From: M3007 sp037445225
GTDB taxonomy: Bacteria > Bacteroidota > Bacteroidia > Chitinophagales > Saprospiraceae
Length of the DNA: 64,000 nucleotides
Reading direction: 5' to 3'
Assembly (NCBI GenBank): GCA_037445225.1
Contig: JBBIKW010000013.1
Span: 1 to 64,000, forward strand
In this document: piece by piece, positions 33,713 to 42,429 of the stretch
How the letters are laid out: each line of letters opens with the position of its first letter
Position numbering within the stretch: position 1 is the first letter of the stretch
Translations under genes and position numbers: made by a program
The notes under the pieces: model-generated
What the model saw: only the letters and a program-made list of their open reading frames with translations
What the model was told of the DNA's origin: nothing
Databases searched by the model: none

Positions 33713-34874
33713 ATGAGAATATCCAAAATCAGGCTCATCAACTGGAAAAACTTTAAAAAGGTAGATGTTGAACTACAATAGAGTCTTTATAGCTGGGCCA
33801 AATGCTTCTGGCAAAAGCAATCTACTTGACGCCATTCGGTTCTTGAGAGACTTAATTCGGCAAGGAGGTGGGTTACAGGAGGCTGTTTCTTTACGCGATA
33901 GTGTCTCAAAAATAAGGTGCGTGGCCGCACGAAAAAATTCCGATATTACGATAGGTATTATCGTTAATAATGAGCAAGATCAACCGGAATGGGAATATGA
34001 GTTAAGTTTTAATCAAACGGGTGGCGGCATAGCAGAACTACGAGCAATTGTTAAAAGGGAATATCTAAAGAATTTAATCTCTAATGAAACCCTGATTGAT
34101 CGTCCGAAGGATAACAATGAGAGCGAATATCAATTAGGATTTACCGCAATAGAGCAAGCCACTATAAATGAAAAATTCAGAACCATTGTTGAGTTTTTAA
34201 GCAATATATCCTACTTGCATCTTATTCCACAATTAGTTAGAGATCCAAAATCTTTTATAAAAACAACCAAAGGAGAGGATTATTACGGCAGGGATTTCCT
34301 GGAGCGGGTTCAGATGATGAATAAAAAAACGAGTAAAGCATACCTGAATCGAATCAAAAAAGTGCTAACGTATGCCTTACCTAATCTGGAGGAATTAGAA
34401 CTTAAGTCAGATGAAATGGATGTACCTCATTTTGAAGCAACCTTCAGCCAATGGCGAGGCAAAGGAGTGAAGCATCAGGAAAAACATTTTTCGGATGGTA
34501 CTTTACGACTGATTGATCTACTTTGGGCATTGCAAGACGGCAACAAACCGATTCTACTTGAAGAACCTGAACTATCCTTACATTCGGCAATCATTATGAA
34601 ACTACCCGATATAATTTATCAGTTGCAAAGGAAAAAGACGGGAAAGTGTCAGGTAATTTTGACCACTCACAGTTATGAAATATTAAATAACAAAGGCATC
34701 AGTGCTGAGGAAGTATTGTTGATTGAGACAAAAGGAGAAGAAGGAAGCCACATAATTGAGTCCGCTAAACTTCCGGAAGTAAAAGCCTACCTTCTGACAG
34801 GAAATTCAATAGGAGATCTAATCGTTAGTCGCACAGCGCCAAAAAATATTCATCAATTAAGTTTATTTGATTAG
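33713..34874 (+). pseudogene. AAA (AAA_21/OLD-like) ATPase with frameshifted start
   Basis: The natural start is at 33713 (MRISKIRLINWKNFKKVDVELQ), but a TAG follows at 33779. The rest is in the next frame, open from an ATG at 33765 for 369 residues: Walker A GPNASGKSN, Walker B PILLEEPELSLH and QVILTTHSYEIL. Reading from 33765 loses the first strand before the P-loop, so function is doubtful unless an indel error or frameshifting restores it. The architecture is that of SMC-like ATPases paired with nucleases in anti-phage systems. The Toprim-like gene follows after three bases. Confidence 0.75.
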
Positions 34875-34877
34875 CCG

Positions 34878-35480
34878 ATGCACTACGTTTTCGCTGTCGT
34901 TGAAGATATGTTGCAGGAAGTGGTGTTGAGAAAACTCCTTGCCACTTATAGAAGAGATATTGAGTTGTCTGATGTTTTAGGATATAGGGGAAATACTTAT
35001 ATAAGAGAAAAATTGGTAGGGTTTAATTATGCAGCGTCTCAGGGCCTTCCTCATATAGCTGTTACTGATCTGGACAATAATCCCTGTGCCTCCAATCTAC
35101 TGAAACTATGGGTTAATTTTGATATACATTCTAATCTACTCTTTCGAATTGCTGTGAGAGAAGTAGAAGCATGGATCATGGCAGACCGGGAAGCATTTGC
35201 GAGATTTATGGGTGTTGCTATAAATCGTATCCACAAAAACACAGAAGAAATAAAAGATCCTAAATTACACGTCATCAACCTTGCCCGACAAACAAGAAAG
35301 CGATCTATAAAAGATATAATACCCATTGGAATTGGAAGCCAGGGCCCTGGATACAACTCCATACTTTCAGGCTTTGTTAGGGATAATTGGAATCCTGACA
35401 ACGCATCAGCTAACAATTACAGCCTGAATAAAACTATTGAACGCCTGAAGGAATATCTTGAAGGTAGTTTAATCAAGTGA
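34878..35480 (+). CDS. Toprim-like (DUF4276-like) putative nuclease partner
   Basis: The 200 residues begin MHYVFAVVEDMLQEVVLRKLL, with an acidic residue where Toprim-like proteins have the first Glu. HIAVTDLDNNPC carries a D-x-D, and REVEAWIMADREAFARFMGV follows, typical of DUF4276-like proteins that sit next to AAA ATPases. The pair recalls PARIS and other ATPase/Toprim abortive systems in layout only. The nuclease role is inferred, not shown. The gene is AT-rich and tightly linked to the ATPase. Confidence 0.65.
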   Translation: MHYVFAVVEDMLQEVVLRKLLATYRRDIELSDVLGYRGNTYIREKLVGFNYAASQGLPHIAVTDLDNNPCASNLLKLWVNFDIHSNLLFRIAVREVEAWIMADREAFARFMGVAINRIHKNTEEIKDPKLHVINLARQTRKRSIKDIIPIGIGSQGPGYNSILSGFVRDNWNPDNASANNYSLNKTIERLKEYLEGSLIK

Positions 35481-35516
35481 GTGATTTGCTATTATCTTTA
35501 CGTCAAATTTTGGGCA

Positions 35517-35610
35517 GTGTCATCTCTTGGCTGATCAATTTTATCTTTGAGGGAAAAGTAGATGGTGTCATCTTTTGACCGACTAATTTTATCTTTACGA
35601 GAAGAGTAAA
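35517..35610. repeat. Two 47-base direct repeats, IS-end-like
   Basis: GTGTCATCTCTTGGCTGATC... (35517) and GTGTCATCTTTTGACCGACT... (35564) are imperfect copies. Both contain AATTTTATCTTT, and a third ATTATCTTTACG lies at 35491. Repeated terminal motifs of this kind occur at IS21-family ends. No istA/istB is present, so it may be a leftover end and mark the right edge of the imported DNA. Confidence 0.4.
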
Positions 35611-35685
35611 ATAGAGCTGCCGTAGTCATCGCATGAAAAACGCGTCATCGAAAACCATTACGCACCATCGTAAACAAATCGCAAC

Positions 35686-36633
35686 ATGAAACAGACCATT
35701 TTAGGCGCCGGTGGAGCCATCGGAACAGAATTAGCCAAAGCCCTGTCGAGCTATACCTCCGACATTCGGCTGGTGAGTAGACATCCTAAAAAGGTGAACC
35801 CGACCGATGAGCTTTTCCCTGCTGACCTCTCGGACCCAAGCCAGGTGGAAAAAGCGGTGGAGGGAAGCGATGTAGTATATGTGACCGTGGGCTTTCCCTA
35901 CAGCACGGCGCTTTGGCAAAAGGTGTGGGTACCGTTTGCGAAGAACGCGATTGCCGCTTGCCTAAAGTTCAACTGCAAGCTAGTATTCTTCGACAACGTG
36001 TACGCTATTGGCGGAGACCATGTAAGACACATCACCGAGAGATCCCCCCTTAGCCCCACCAGCAAGAAGGGAGCGGTGCGGGCCGAGGTGGATAGGCTCA
36101 TTATCGATGCCGTGGAAAAGAACCGCTTCCGGGCCATCATAGCGCGGGCGCCTGATTTTTTCAGCGACGTCAAAGACCGGAGTTTGCTGATGAATTTGGT
36201 GTACGACAATTTAGCGAAGGGGAAAAAAGCGCAGTGGTTTTGCAATGCAAAAGTCGTGCACACCACGGGCTATGCGCCGGATTTGGCCAAAGGGACGGCC
36301 ATACTGGGCAATACGGAGGCGGCTTACAACCAAATATGGAACTTGCCCACTGACCCTGAAAGGATCACGGGAGAGCAGTGGATAGATCTGTTTGCCAAGG
36401 AGATGAACGCGCCCAACGACTATCAGGTGCTTTCCGCTTGGGGGATGCGGCTATTAGGGCTGTTTATCCCCATTCTAAGAGAAATGTACGAGATGCGCTA
36501 TCAGTACGACCGGGATTACTATTTTGACAGTTCCAAGTTCAACCAAGCCTTCAACTATACGCCGACCCGCAATGGCGAGGCAGTGCGGCAAACGGTGGAG
36601 AAGCTGAGGGCTGCTGGCCAGCAGCGCGCTTAG
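35686..36633 (+). CDS. NAD-dependent epimerase/dehydratase family protein
   Basis: The 315 residues begin with a Rossmann motif (MKQTILGAGGAIGTELAKAL). DIRLVSRHPKKV follows, and the acidic end of the second strand is replaced by the Arg typical of NADP-preferring members. DVVYVTVGFPY, KLVFFDNVYAIGG and RAIIARAPDFF are the usual atypical-SDR pieces. The classical YxxxK is not evident. The substrate is unknown. GC content returns to that of the core genome here. Confidence 0.8.
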   Translation: MKQTILGAGGAIGTELAKALSSYTSDIRLVSRHPKKVNPTDELFPADLSDPSQVEKAVEGSDVVYVTVGFPYSTALWQKVWVPFAKNAIAACLKFNCKLVFFDNVYAIGGDHVRHITERSPLSPTSKKGAVRAEVDRLIIDAVEKNRFRAIIARAPDFFSDVKDRSLLMNLVYDNLAKGKKAQWFCNAKVVHTTGYAPDLAKGTAILGNTEAAYNQIWNLPTDPERITGEQWIDLFAKEMNAPNDYQVLSAWGMRLLGLFIPILREMYEMRYQYDRDYYFDSSKFNQAFNYTPTRNGEAVRQTVEKLRAAGQQRA

Positions 36634-36778
36634 AGATGTGGCGCTACCTCTTTGGCAAAAGGATGCTCTCAGCGCGGCCAAGGCGAAGGGTGCAGCCGCG
36701 CATTTGCTTCAAAAAAGGCTGCGACACGCGCCCCGACAACAGGGAGCGTGCCGCAGCGCGTCACTTCTACGGGCGGCA

Positions 36779-39013
36779 TTAAAGCCCGCTTGGGGCAAAG
36801 CGAACCCCGAGATAGGCGATTTGCCCCATGATGGGCGCCCAGATTTGGGAGCCGTTAAAGAAGGGGCTGTTCGGGTCGTTGGCCACGATGATGGCCGCGT
36901 GCTGCTGGAAGCCGGTGAGGTTTTCGCCGCCGACATAGACCTCTATCTTGTGCCACGAGCGCGTGATTTGCGCGCTCCATAGGGTGTAGGTAGGGGTTTT
37001 TGCGGGGAAGTCGTGCACCAGTTCGTGCGGTATTTGGCTGTTGTCGGGCAGGCGCTGTGGTCCGACGATCTGTGCGCGAACATTGAACATCCACTTCTTG
37101 TCGGCTGTCGTGTAGTCTGCTGTGAAGAGCCCTCGGTGTTGGGCCAGCAGCGGCAGGAGGCGCAGCGCGCCGTCGCTGAAGGTGGTGCGGCTGTCGGTCC
37201 ACTTATAAGCGAGCCGCATCTCCAAGCCGGGCAGCGGCGTGTACTGCAGCATGGCCAGTAGGCTGTTGGAAAAGGCTCTGCCTGGGGCATAGTAGAACGA
37301 GACCTCGGTGGGCGATTGGTCTACGTCGACGACGATCTGCCGCACAAAGTCGGTGCGATAAAGATCGATGCTGGCACTTGCTTTGCGCCCCCACAGCGTG
37401 AACTCGTGGGTAGCATTAATGCCGTAGTTCCAAGCCTCCTCGTGGCGCAGGTCGGCGGCAAAGCGCAGGGGGCGGTTGCTGGCCAAGAGGCTGATGTTTT
37501 CGGCCAATAGATGGGGCGAGCGGTAGCCTCGACCTGCAGAAACGCGCAGAGCAGTACCGGCGTTTACGCTGTATTTAGCGCTTAGGCGCGGCGTGAGAAA
37601 CCAACCGAAGCGACTGTTCCAGTCTACCCGTCCGCCTATCACGACGACCAGGTCAGGAATGCCTAAGTGCAAGTTGGATCGGCTGTACGTGTACTCGACC
37701 ATGGCACCCGGAGCCCACTCTGTTCGGCTGAGGTCTTGCTCGCCGATGCGTTCCTCGATGTCGTCGTATTGCACAGAGGGAGCTACGACCAGCTGGTGGT
37801 CGGTGGTGCCGAGGATGGTCTGGTAAAGCGTTTGCCAGTAGGCCGATCGCTGCTGCGCCGAGTATCGGTTGGGGCCAAATATGCCATCGGCCCGATGCCA
37901 GGCCGCCGAAAACATGTTGCCCACCTGGCGATAGGGACGGCCGCCTAAGCCCGTTATGCCCAACTTGCCCCACGCCTCCAAGCGGTCATTTTGCATCTCT
38001 ACCCTGAAAAGACCAGGTATCCCTTCGATAGGGCGCATTTGCCCGCCCCTGCGGCGGTCGGCAAGCGCCTGCACGTTGATTTGGGCATCTACGGTCTCGT
38101 CCGAATAAAACGCGCGGTACAGGCCGTTGATCTGGTTCCGACGAGGCGAGTCGTAGAAGTTGTCGCGGTTCATGTCCCACCGGTTCCGCACGATGTCGGC
38201 GTGCATCAGCGCGCTGTGCGACCATTTCCCTCGGCCCGGCTGGTGGAGGTGGACGTTCAGCTCTCCGCGCCCTTCGGTAGAGGTGAAGGCGTTGACAAAA
38301 ACGGGCTTATCTGAGGTCGGTTTGACCAGCTCTGCATTGATCTGTCCGCTGATGCCGGCAAAGCCATTCTTGACGGTGCTGGCACCCTTTGCCAGCTGGA
38401 TGCTGCTGAGCCAAGTGCCCGGCAAGTACTCCAAGGCGTAGGGCGTGGCGATGCCGTTCAGGGTCGGACGGTTTTCGATGAGGAGCTGGCTGTAAATGCC
38501 GCGCAGCCCGAGCATCTGGATTTCCTTAACGCCGGTTAGTGCGTTCGAGTAGGTGACATCGGCAGTGCCGTTTGTCTCAAAGCTTTCCGATAGGTTGCAG
38601 CACGGCGCCTTGCGCAGCTCGCCCCTTTCAATGCGCTCGATGTTGCGCGGCTCTAAGGCGGAGATGCGCGTGTCGAACTGATGTTCGTGGATGGTGACTT
38701 CTTGTAGGTGCCGTATGCCGCTCACCTCAATCCAGAGGCTATCTTCTTCTGGGAACACGCGCACTTCTGCCGGCGTGTAACCCGGATACTGGACGATAAG
38801 GATCGCCTCATGGCAGCGCCGCGGCAGCCAGAAGCGCCCCAAGGTGTCGGTTAGTGTGCCTGCCGAAGTGTCGGCCCAACGCACTGCAGTGCCGATGAGC
38901 AATTCGGCCTGGTCGTTGGTGACGATGCCGTAGATGGTATTTTGAGCAAGGGCGCGCTTTCCTACACAAAAACCAAGCAAGAAAAGCGCTATGATGAAAA
39001 GCCGTTGTTTCAT
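36779..39013 (-). CDS. TonB-dependent outer-membrane receptor
   Basis: From the ATG at 39013 the receptor has 744 residues with a signal peptide (MKQRLFIIALFLLGFCVGKRALAQ); a frame start 105 codons earlier is rejected. An N-terminal carboxypeptidase-regulatory-like domain follows (IYGIVTNDQAELLIGTAVRW...LGRFWLP). Next come a plug (LRKAPCCNLSESFETNGTADVTYSNALTGVKEIQMLGLRG, IQLAKGASTVKNGFAGISGQIN) and a 22-strand-type barrel ending in LGVRFAPSGL. The KAPCCNLSESFETN plug and the neighbouring HYC_CC_PP gene are typical of a Bacteroidota group probably tied to copper or other metals. It is the second gene of that pair. Confidence 0.88.
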   Translation of the reverse strand: MKQRLFIIALFLLGFCVGKRALAQNTIYGIVTNDQAELLIGTAVRWADTSAGTLTDTLGRFWLPRRCHEAILIVQYPGYTPAEVRVFPEEDSLWIEVSGIRHLQEVTIHEHQFDTRISALEPRNIERIERGELRKAPCCNLSESFETNGTADVTYSNALTGVKEIQMLGLRGIYSQLLIENRPTLNGIATPYALEYLPGTWLSSIQLAKGASTVKNGFAGISGQINAELVKPTSDKPVFVNAFTSTEGRGELNVHLHQPGRGKWSHSALMHADIVRNRWDMNRDNFYDSPRRNQINGLYRAFYSDETVDAQINVQALADRRRGGQMRPIEGIPGLFRVEMQNDRLEAWGKLGITGLGGRPYRQVGNMFSAAWHRADGIFGPNRYSAQQRSAYWQTLYQTILGTTDHQLVVAPSVQYDDIEERIGEQDLSRTEWAPGAMVEYTYSRSNLHLGIPDLVVVIGGRVDWNSRFGWFLTPRLSAKYSVNAGTALRVSAGRGYRSPHLLAENISLLASNRPLRFAADLRHEEAWNYGINATHEFTLWGRKASASIDLYRTDFVRQIVVDVDQSPTEVSFYYAPGRAFSNSLLAMLQYTPLPGLEMRLAYKWTDSRTTFSDGALRLLPLLAQHRGLFTADYTTADKKWMFNVRAQIVGPQRLPDNSQIPHELVHDFPAKTPTYTLWSAQITRSWHKIEVYVGGENLTGFQQHAAIIVANDPNSPFFNGSQIWAPIMGQIAYLGVRFAPSGL

Positions 39014-39093
39014 TGTCCGAATATTTTTTGTTAAAAAATAAAACCTGCGCAGCAGTACACTGCTGCACATCAAAGACGCAGAACAACGGCTGC

Positions 39094-39636
39094 CTAACAG
39101 CGAAATAGTTGATGGCGAATGCAGATATCGCGGCCTGAGGGAACGAGCAGAGCGCGCGGAGGCGCTTTGTTTAGCGGTACCTGCCAGCAGTCGAATATCG
39201 GGTTGAAGCACTCCCAAAGTAAGGGTGCTTCCCCTGCCCAAAGCGACAGGTCGGGCACTTGCTCCCACGAGAGCGGCAGCTGTAAATCGAGGTGTAGCTG
39301 GACAACTTTTACCGTCTTGTCGGTACACCGATGTGAGGGGCTATGGAGCCCTTCCGGCTGGGAGCAACAAGAGGGTGCATCAACCACCTCCTCACAGCAG
39401 GCTGATGGTCGATCGCCAAGCGCTAACGGCTTCGGCGCAGCACAGCACACGGCGGCAGCGCCAACAACATCTGCACATCTTTCCTCCTCTTCTCCTGTGG
39501 GCACCCACGGTATAGAAAGAGAGATGGCGCTCTCGCCTTTGCAGTAGCAGTAGATCTTCACCACGCTAATGCCAATAGTCGACATCAGCAAGGAGCACAA
39601 CCACAGCCACAGCACCCAATAGCGAAACGCGCTCAT
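39094..39636 (-). CDS. HYC_CC_PP-type cysteine-rich membrane protein
   Basis: The 180 residues start with one membrane segment (YWVLWLWLCSLLMSTIGISVV), followed by KIYCYCKGE, several CC pairs (AVCCAAP, SACCEEV, SCCSQPEG) and a C-terminal APPRALLVPSGRDICIRHQ. This order matches the small HYC_CC_PP family next to TonB receptors in Bacteroidota, here with Tyr-Cys in place of the His-Tyr-Cys. The cysteines suggest metal binding, probably copper. It lies 80 bases upstream of the receptor on the same strand and is likely the first gene of the pair. Confidence 0.75.
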   Translation of the reverse strand: MSAFRYWVLWLWLCSLLMSTIGISVVKIYCYCKGESAISLSIPWVPTGEEEERCADVVGAAAVCCAAPKPLALGDRPSACCEEVVDAPSCCSQPEGLHSPSHRCTDKTVKVVQLHLDLQLPLSWEQVPDLSLWAGEAPLLWECFNPIFDCWQVPLNKAPPRALLVPSGRDICIRHQLFRC

Positions 39637-39786
39637 GAAGATATTTTATCGAGCAAAGATGCAGCTTTTTCGCCGTCTTTTTTAAAACGGCCTTGACCCA
39701 AAAGATATTATGCCGGTTGCTTTGGATAGGAAAACGCCGCGTGCATACATTATTATGCACCTTTACGCACTTTAGACATTCAAAAT

Positions 39787-41121
39787 ATGAAAAACCAGCC
39801 ATTTCTCTTCAGAATGGCGGCAGCGCTGTTATTTTCTAGCATTGCTTCGGCAAACGCCCAAACCACGGCTATCTTGTTCGAAGACGTCCGCGTCTTTGAC
39901 AGCAAAGCTGCTGTTTTGAGCACTTCTACCAACGTTTGTGTAGAGGGCAATACCATCAAGGCAATCCGCTCTGCTCCTATTGCTCCGCCTGCGGGCGCTA
40001 CCGTACTTCGAGGGGGCGGGTGTACGCTCATGCTGGGCCTTACCAACGCACACCTGCGTTTGGTCTCTGGGTCGATGACTATGGAAGAGATGATGGCTCC
40101 CGACCTGAAGGAGAAGGTGATTTTCCAAAAGGCGGCTGCAGAGGCAGAGGCCATGCTGATGTGTGGCTTTACAGCCGCGCGGGATGTGGGCGGCCCCATT
40201 TTCCCGGCGAAAATGGCCATCGACCAGGGTAAAATCAAAGGGCCGAGGGTATGGCCCTCGGGCGCAGTCATCAGTCAGACAGCAGGGCACGGCGACTATC
40301 GTACGCCTAACGAGCGTTCGCGGCGCTTCTTTGGCCAGCCGGCACGAGCAGAGCTGTATGGAGCGACCTTCATCGCCGAGGGCACCGCAGAGGTGCTCGC
40401 CGCCGTGCGCGAAAACCTGCGTTTTGACGCCAGCCAAATTAAGTTGGTGGCCGGTGGAGGCACTTCTTCCGACTACGATCCGGTCGACGTCACGCAATAC
40501 ACCTTCGACGAAATGCGCGCCGCCGTAGAGGCCGCTGAAGATTGGGGCACCTACGTCATGGTACATGCCTATACGCCGCGCGCCATACGCAAAGCAGTCG
40601 ATGCGGGCGTAAAATGCATTGAGCACGGCCAACTCTTGGATGAGAAGCCCCTCCGCTACTTGGCAAAAAAGGGCGTCTGGCTCAGTCTTTAGGTGCTCGA
40701 CACGCATGAAAACATGGCGCCTCTCCGCCTCAAAAAACGGCAACCCGTCATCGAAAATCAGCCTAAGGTGTGGCGTTGGACGAAGAAATACAAGATTAAA
40801 AAGCTCGCCTGGGGCACCGACTTTCTGTTCGATCCCTCGCGAAACGCCCATCAGAATGCTACCATTTTGAAGATGGTTGAGGGGTATACCCTCGCGGAAA
40901 TACTCCGAATCGTCACCTATAACAACGGTCAGCTGCTCCATCTGTCGGGGCCGCGGAGCCCCTACGAGGGAAAGATCGGCGTCATAGAGGTTGGCGCCTT
41001 GGCCGACTTGCTGCTCGTCGATGGGAATCCGCTGCAAGACCTGTCGATTATCGCGAAGCCGCAGGAGAAGTTTCTCGTCATCGTCAAGGATGGGCAGATC
41101 TACAAAAACCTTCTGAAGTAA
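39787..41121 (+). pseudogene. Amidohydrolase with in-frame TAG stop
   Basis: A signal peptide (MKNQPFLFRMAAALLFSSIASANAQ) precedes an imidazolonepropionase-like amidohydrolase: ILFEDVRVFDSK, CGFTAARDVGG, VMVHAYTPRAIRKAVDAGVKCIEHG, AWGTDFLFDPS and VGALADLLLVDGNPLQDL. The frame is cut by TAG at 40690-40692, where related proteins have Gln (WLSL-Q-VLD), and continues in frame to 41121. The first metal motif DAHxH reads NAHLR, so a ligand His is also lost. Both changes point to a decaying gene, although a single C-to-T change would explain the stop. Confidence 0.85.
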
Positions 41122-41123
41122 GG

Positions 41124-41660
41124 ATGGCGGAGCTTTGGATAGAGACGCCGCGAACATTTATGCGTCCGCTGGTCTTAGCCGATGCGGAGGGGTTGTTTTG
41201 GCTCAACCGAGATCCGGAGGTTATCCGATATAGCGGTGACTTGCCTTTTGCGTCGGTGGCGACGGCGGCGGTATTTTTGCGGACATACGATCAATACAGC
41301 CGATACGGTGTAGGGCGCTTGGCGGTCATAGACAAGCGGTCGGGTAGTTTCTTGGGCTGGTGTGGGCTTAGGTATGGTCCAGAAGACGACACATACGACT
41401 TGGGTTTTCGCTTTTTTAGGCGCCATTGGGGGCAAGGGTTGGCTACGGAGACGGCCTATGCCTCACTGCAATGGGGTTTTGCACAACGTGGGCTTCTGCG
41501 CGTCGTCGGTCGGGCAATGGCGGCCAACACCGCTTCGATACGGGTGCTGGAGAAGGTCGGCATGCGCTTTTGTGGTGCCATAGATTTTGAGGGCTGCCCC
41601 GGTGTGCTGTATGCTGCGGAGCAGGAGGCGTTCCTGCAAAAGCAGCGGCCGCACTACTGA
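41124..41660 (+). CDS. GNAT-family N-acetyltransferase (RimJ/RimL-like)
   Basis: The 178 residues fit the RimJ/RimL group: IETPRTFMRPLVLADAEGLFWLNRDPEVIRYSGDLP at the N-terminus, FLGWCGLRYGPEDDTYDLGFRF, and the acetyl-CoA site RRHWGQGLATETAYASLQWGF, then MAANTASIRVLEKVGMRF. Such enzymes acetylate protein N-termini, amino acids or antibiotics; the substrate cannot be told. It starts two bases after the amidohydrolase frame and converges on mqnB. Confidence 0.88.
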   Translation: MAELWIETPRTFMRPLVLADAEGLFWLNRDPEVIRYSGDLPFASVATAAVFLRTYDQYSRYGVGRLAVIDKRSGSFLGWCGLRYGPEDDTYDLGFRFFRRHWGQGLATETAYASLQWGFAQRGLLRVVGRAMAANTASIRVLEKVGMRFCGAIDFEGCPGVLYAAEQEAFLQKQRPHY

Positions 41661-41663
41661 GGA

Positions 41664-42353
41664 TTAGCGGGCCGACTCGCTCAGCAGCTGCAGCATCTCG
41701 CTCACTACGCGGTTCAGTTGGTCGATGGCCCGATGAAGCTCCCAACGGTCTCGCTGGCGCGGTTCAACGTAGTTGGAGAGGCTGCGGATTTCGGTAAACG
41801 GCACTTCTGCTTGCAGGCAGGCGTAAAAAAAGGCGGCGCTTTCCATCGTCTCTACCTCCGCCTGAGGGTACTTTTCCCGTATAGCCTCGATGCTGGCGTT
41901 GGAGCCGTGTACTTTGCTAACGGTTAAACCAGTAACTGAGGGCAGAAAGCGCGCTTCGGCAGCTGCGGCGTTGTGCAGCCAGCCCTCCTTAAAAGGCGGC
42001 TCGTCGGGATTTGCCAACCCTAATTCGAACACGTCGGTAAATCGGCCATCGGCCTCCTCCACGCCTACATCGCCAAAACGGTCGACGACGATTTGCACCA
42101 CGTCGCCTAATGCCCTGTTGCGATCGAAGGCGCCGGCTACTCCAGCGTGAATGGCCCAATCAGGTCGGCATTGGGCCAAAAAACGCCCTAAATGCCACGC
42201 AGTAAGAACAGGCCCTATGCCGGTTATCAGCGGCTTTATCCGAAGGTGTTTATGAGAAAAAACGCCCTCTGGGCTTTTTTCAAAGCGACTTTCTAAATAC
42301 GTCAAGGTGGGTGCTATCTCTAAGAAGGTGGCCGACGCCAGCAAAACATCCAT
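41664..42353 (-). CDS. mqnB: Futalosine hydrolase
   Basis: From the ATG at 42353 the enzyme has 229 residues. It has the nucleoside-phosphorylase/hydrolase fold: LITGIGPVLTAWHLG, WAIHAGVAGAF, VHGSNASIEAIREKYPQAEVETMESAAFFYACL and IRSLSNYVEPRQRDRWELHRAIDQLN. The last two stretches are typical of MqnB, which releases hypoxanthine from futalosine in menaquinone synthesis. The usual EGAAFFY reads ESAAFFY. No other mqn gene is in the window. It is divergent from the methyltransferase gene with 76 bases between starts. Confidence 0.9.
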   Translation of the reverse strand: MDVLLASATFLEIAPTLTYLESRFEKSPEGVFSHKHLRIKPLITGIGPVLTAWHLGRFLAQCRPDWAIHAGVAGAFDRNRALGDVVQIVVDRFGDVGVEEADGRFTDVFELGLANPDEPPFKEGWLHNAAAAEARFLPSVTGLTVSKVHGSNASIEAIREKYPQAEVETMESAAFFYACLQAEVPFTEIRSLSNYVEPRQRDRWELHRAIDQLNRVVSEMLQLLSESAR

Positions 42354-42429
42354 GGCCGTTTTTGGGGTGAAGATACACCCTCTCATTGGGGCGTTGGCGT
42401 ACCTTTCGCCCCTAAAAGGAATAGCTTCC

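Noticed and set aside
40690..40692. Use of TAG as a sense codon in this organism
   Set aside because: Only one such case is seen in the window, and the same gene has also lost a metal ligand, so decay is the simpler reading.
39829..41157. 442-codon open frame on the minus strand across the amidohydrolase
   Set aside because: It is a GC-driven shadow of the plus-strand gene. The plus strand carries a signal peptide and family motifs on both sides of the TAG, and the antisense product looks like no protein.
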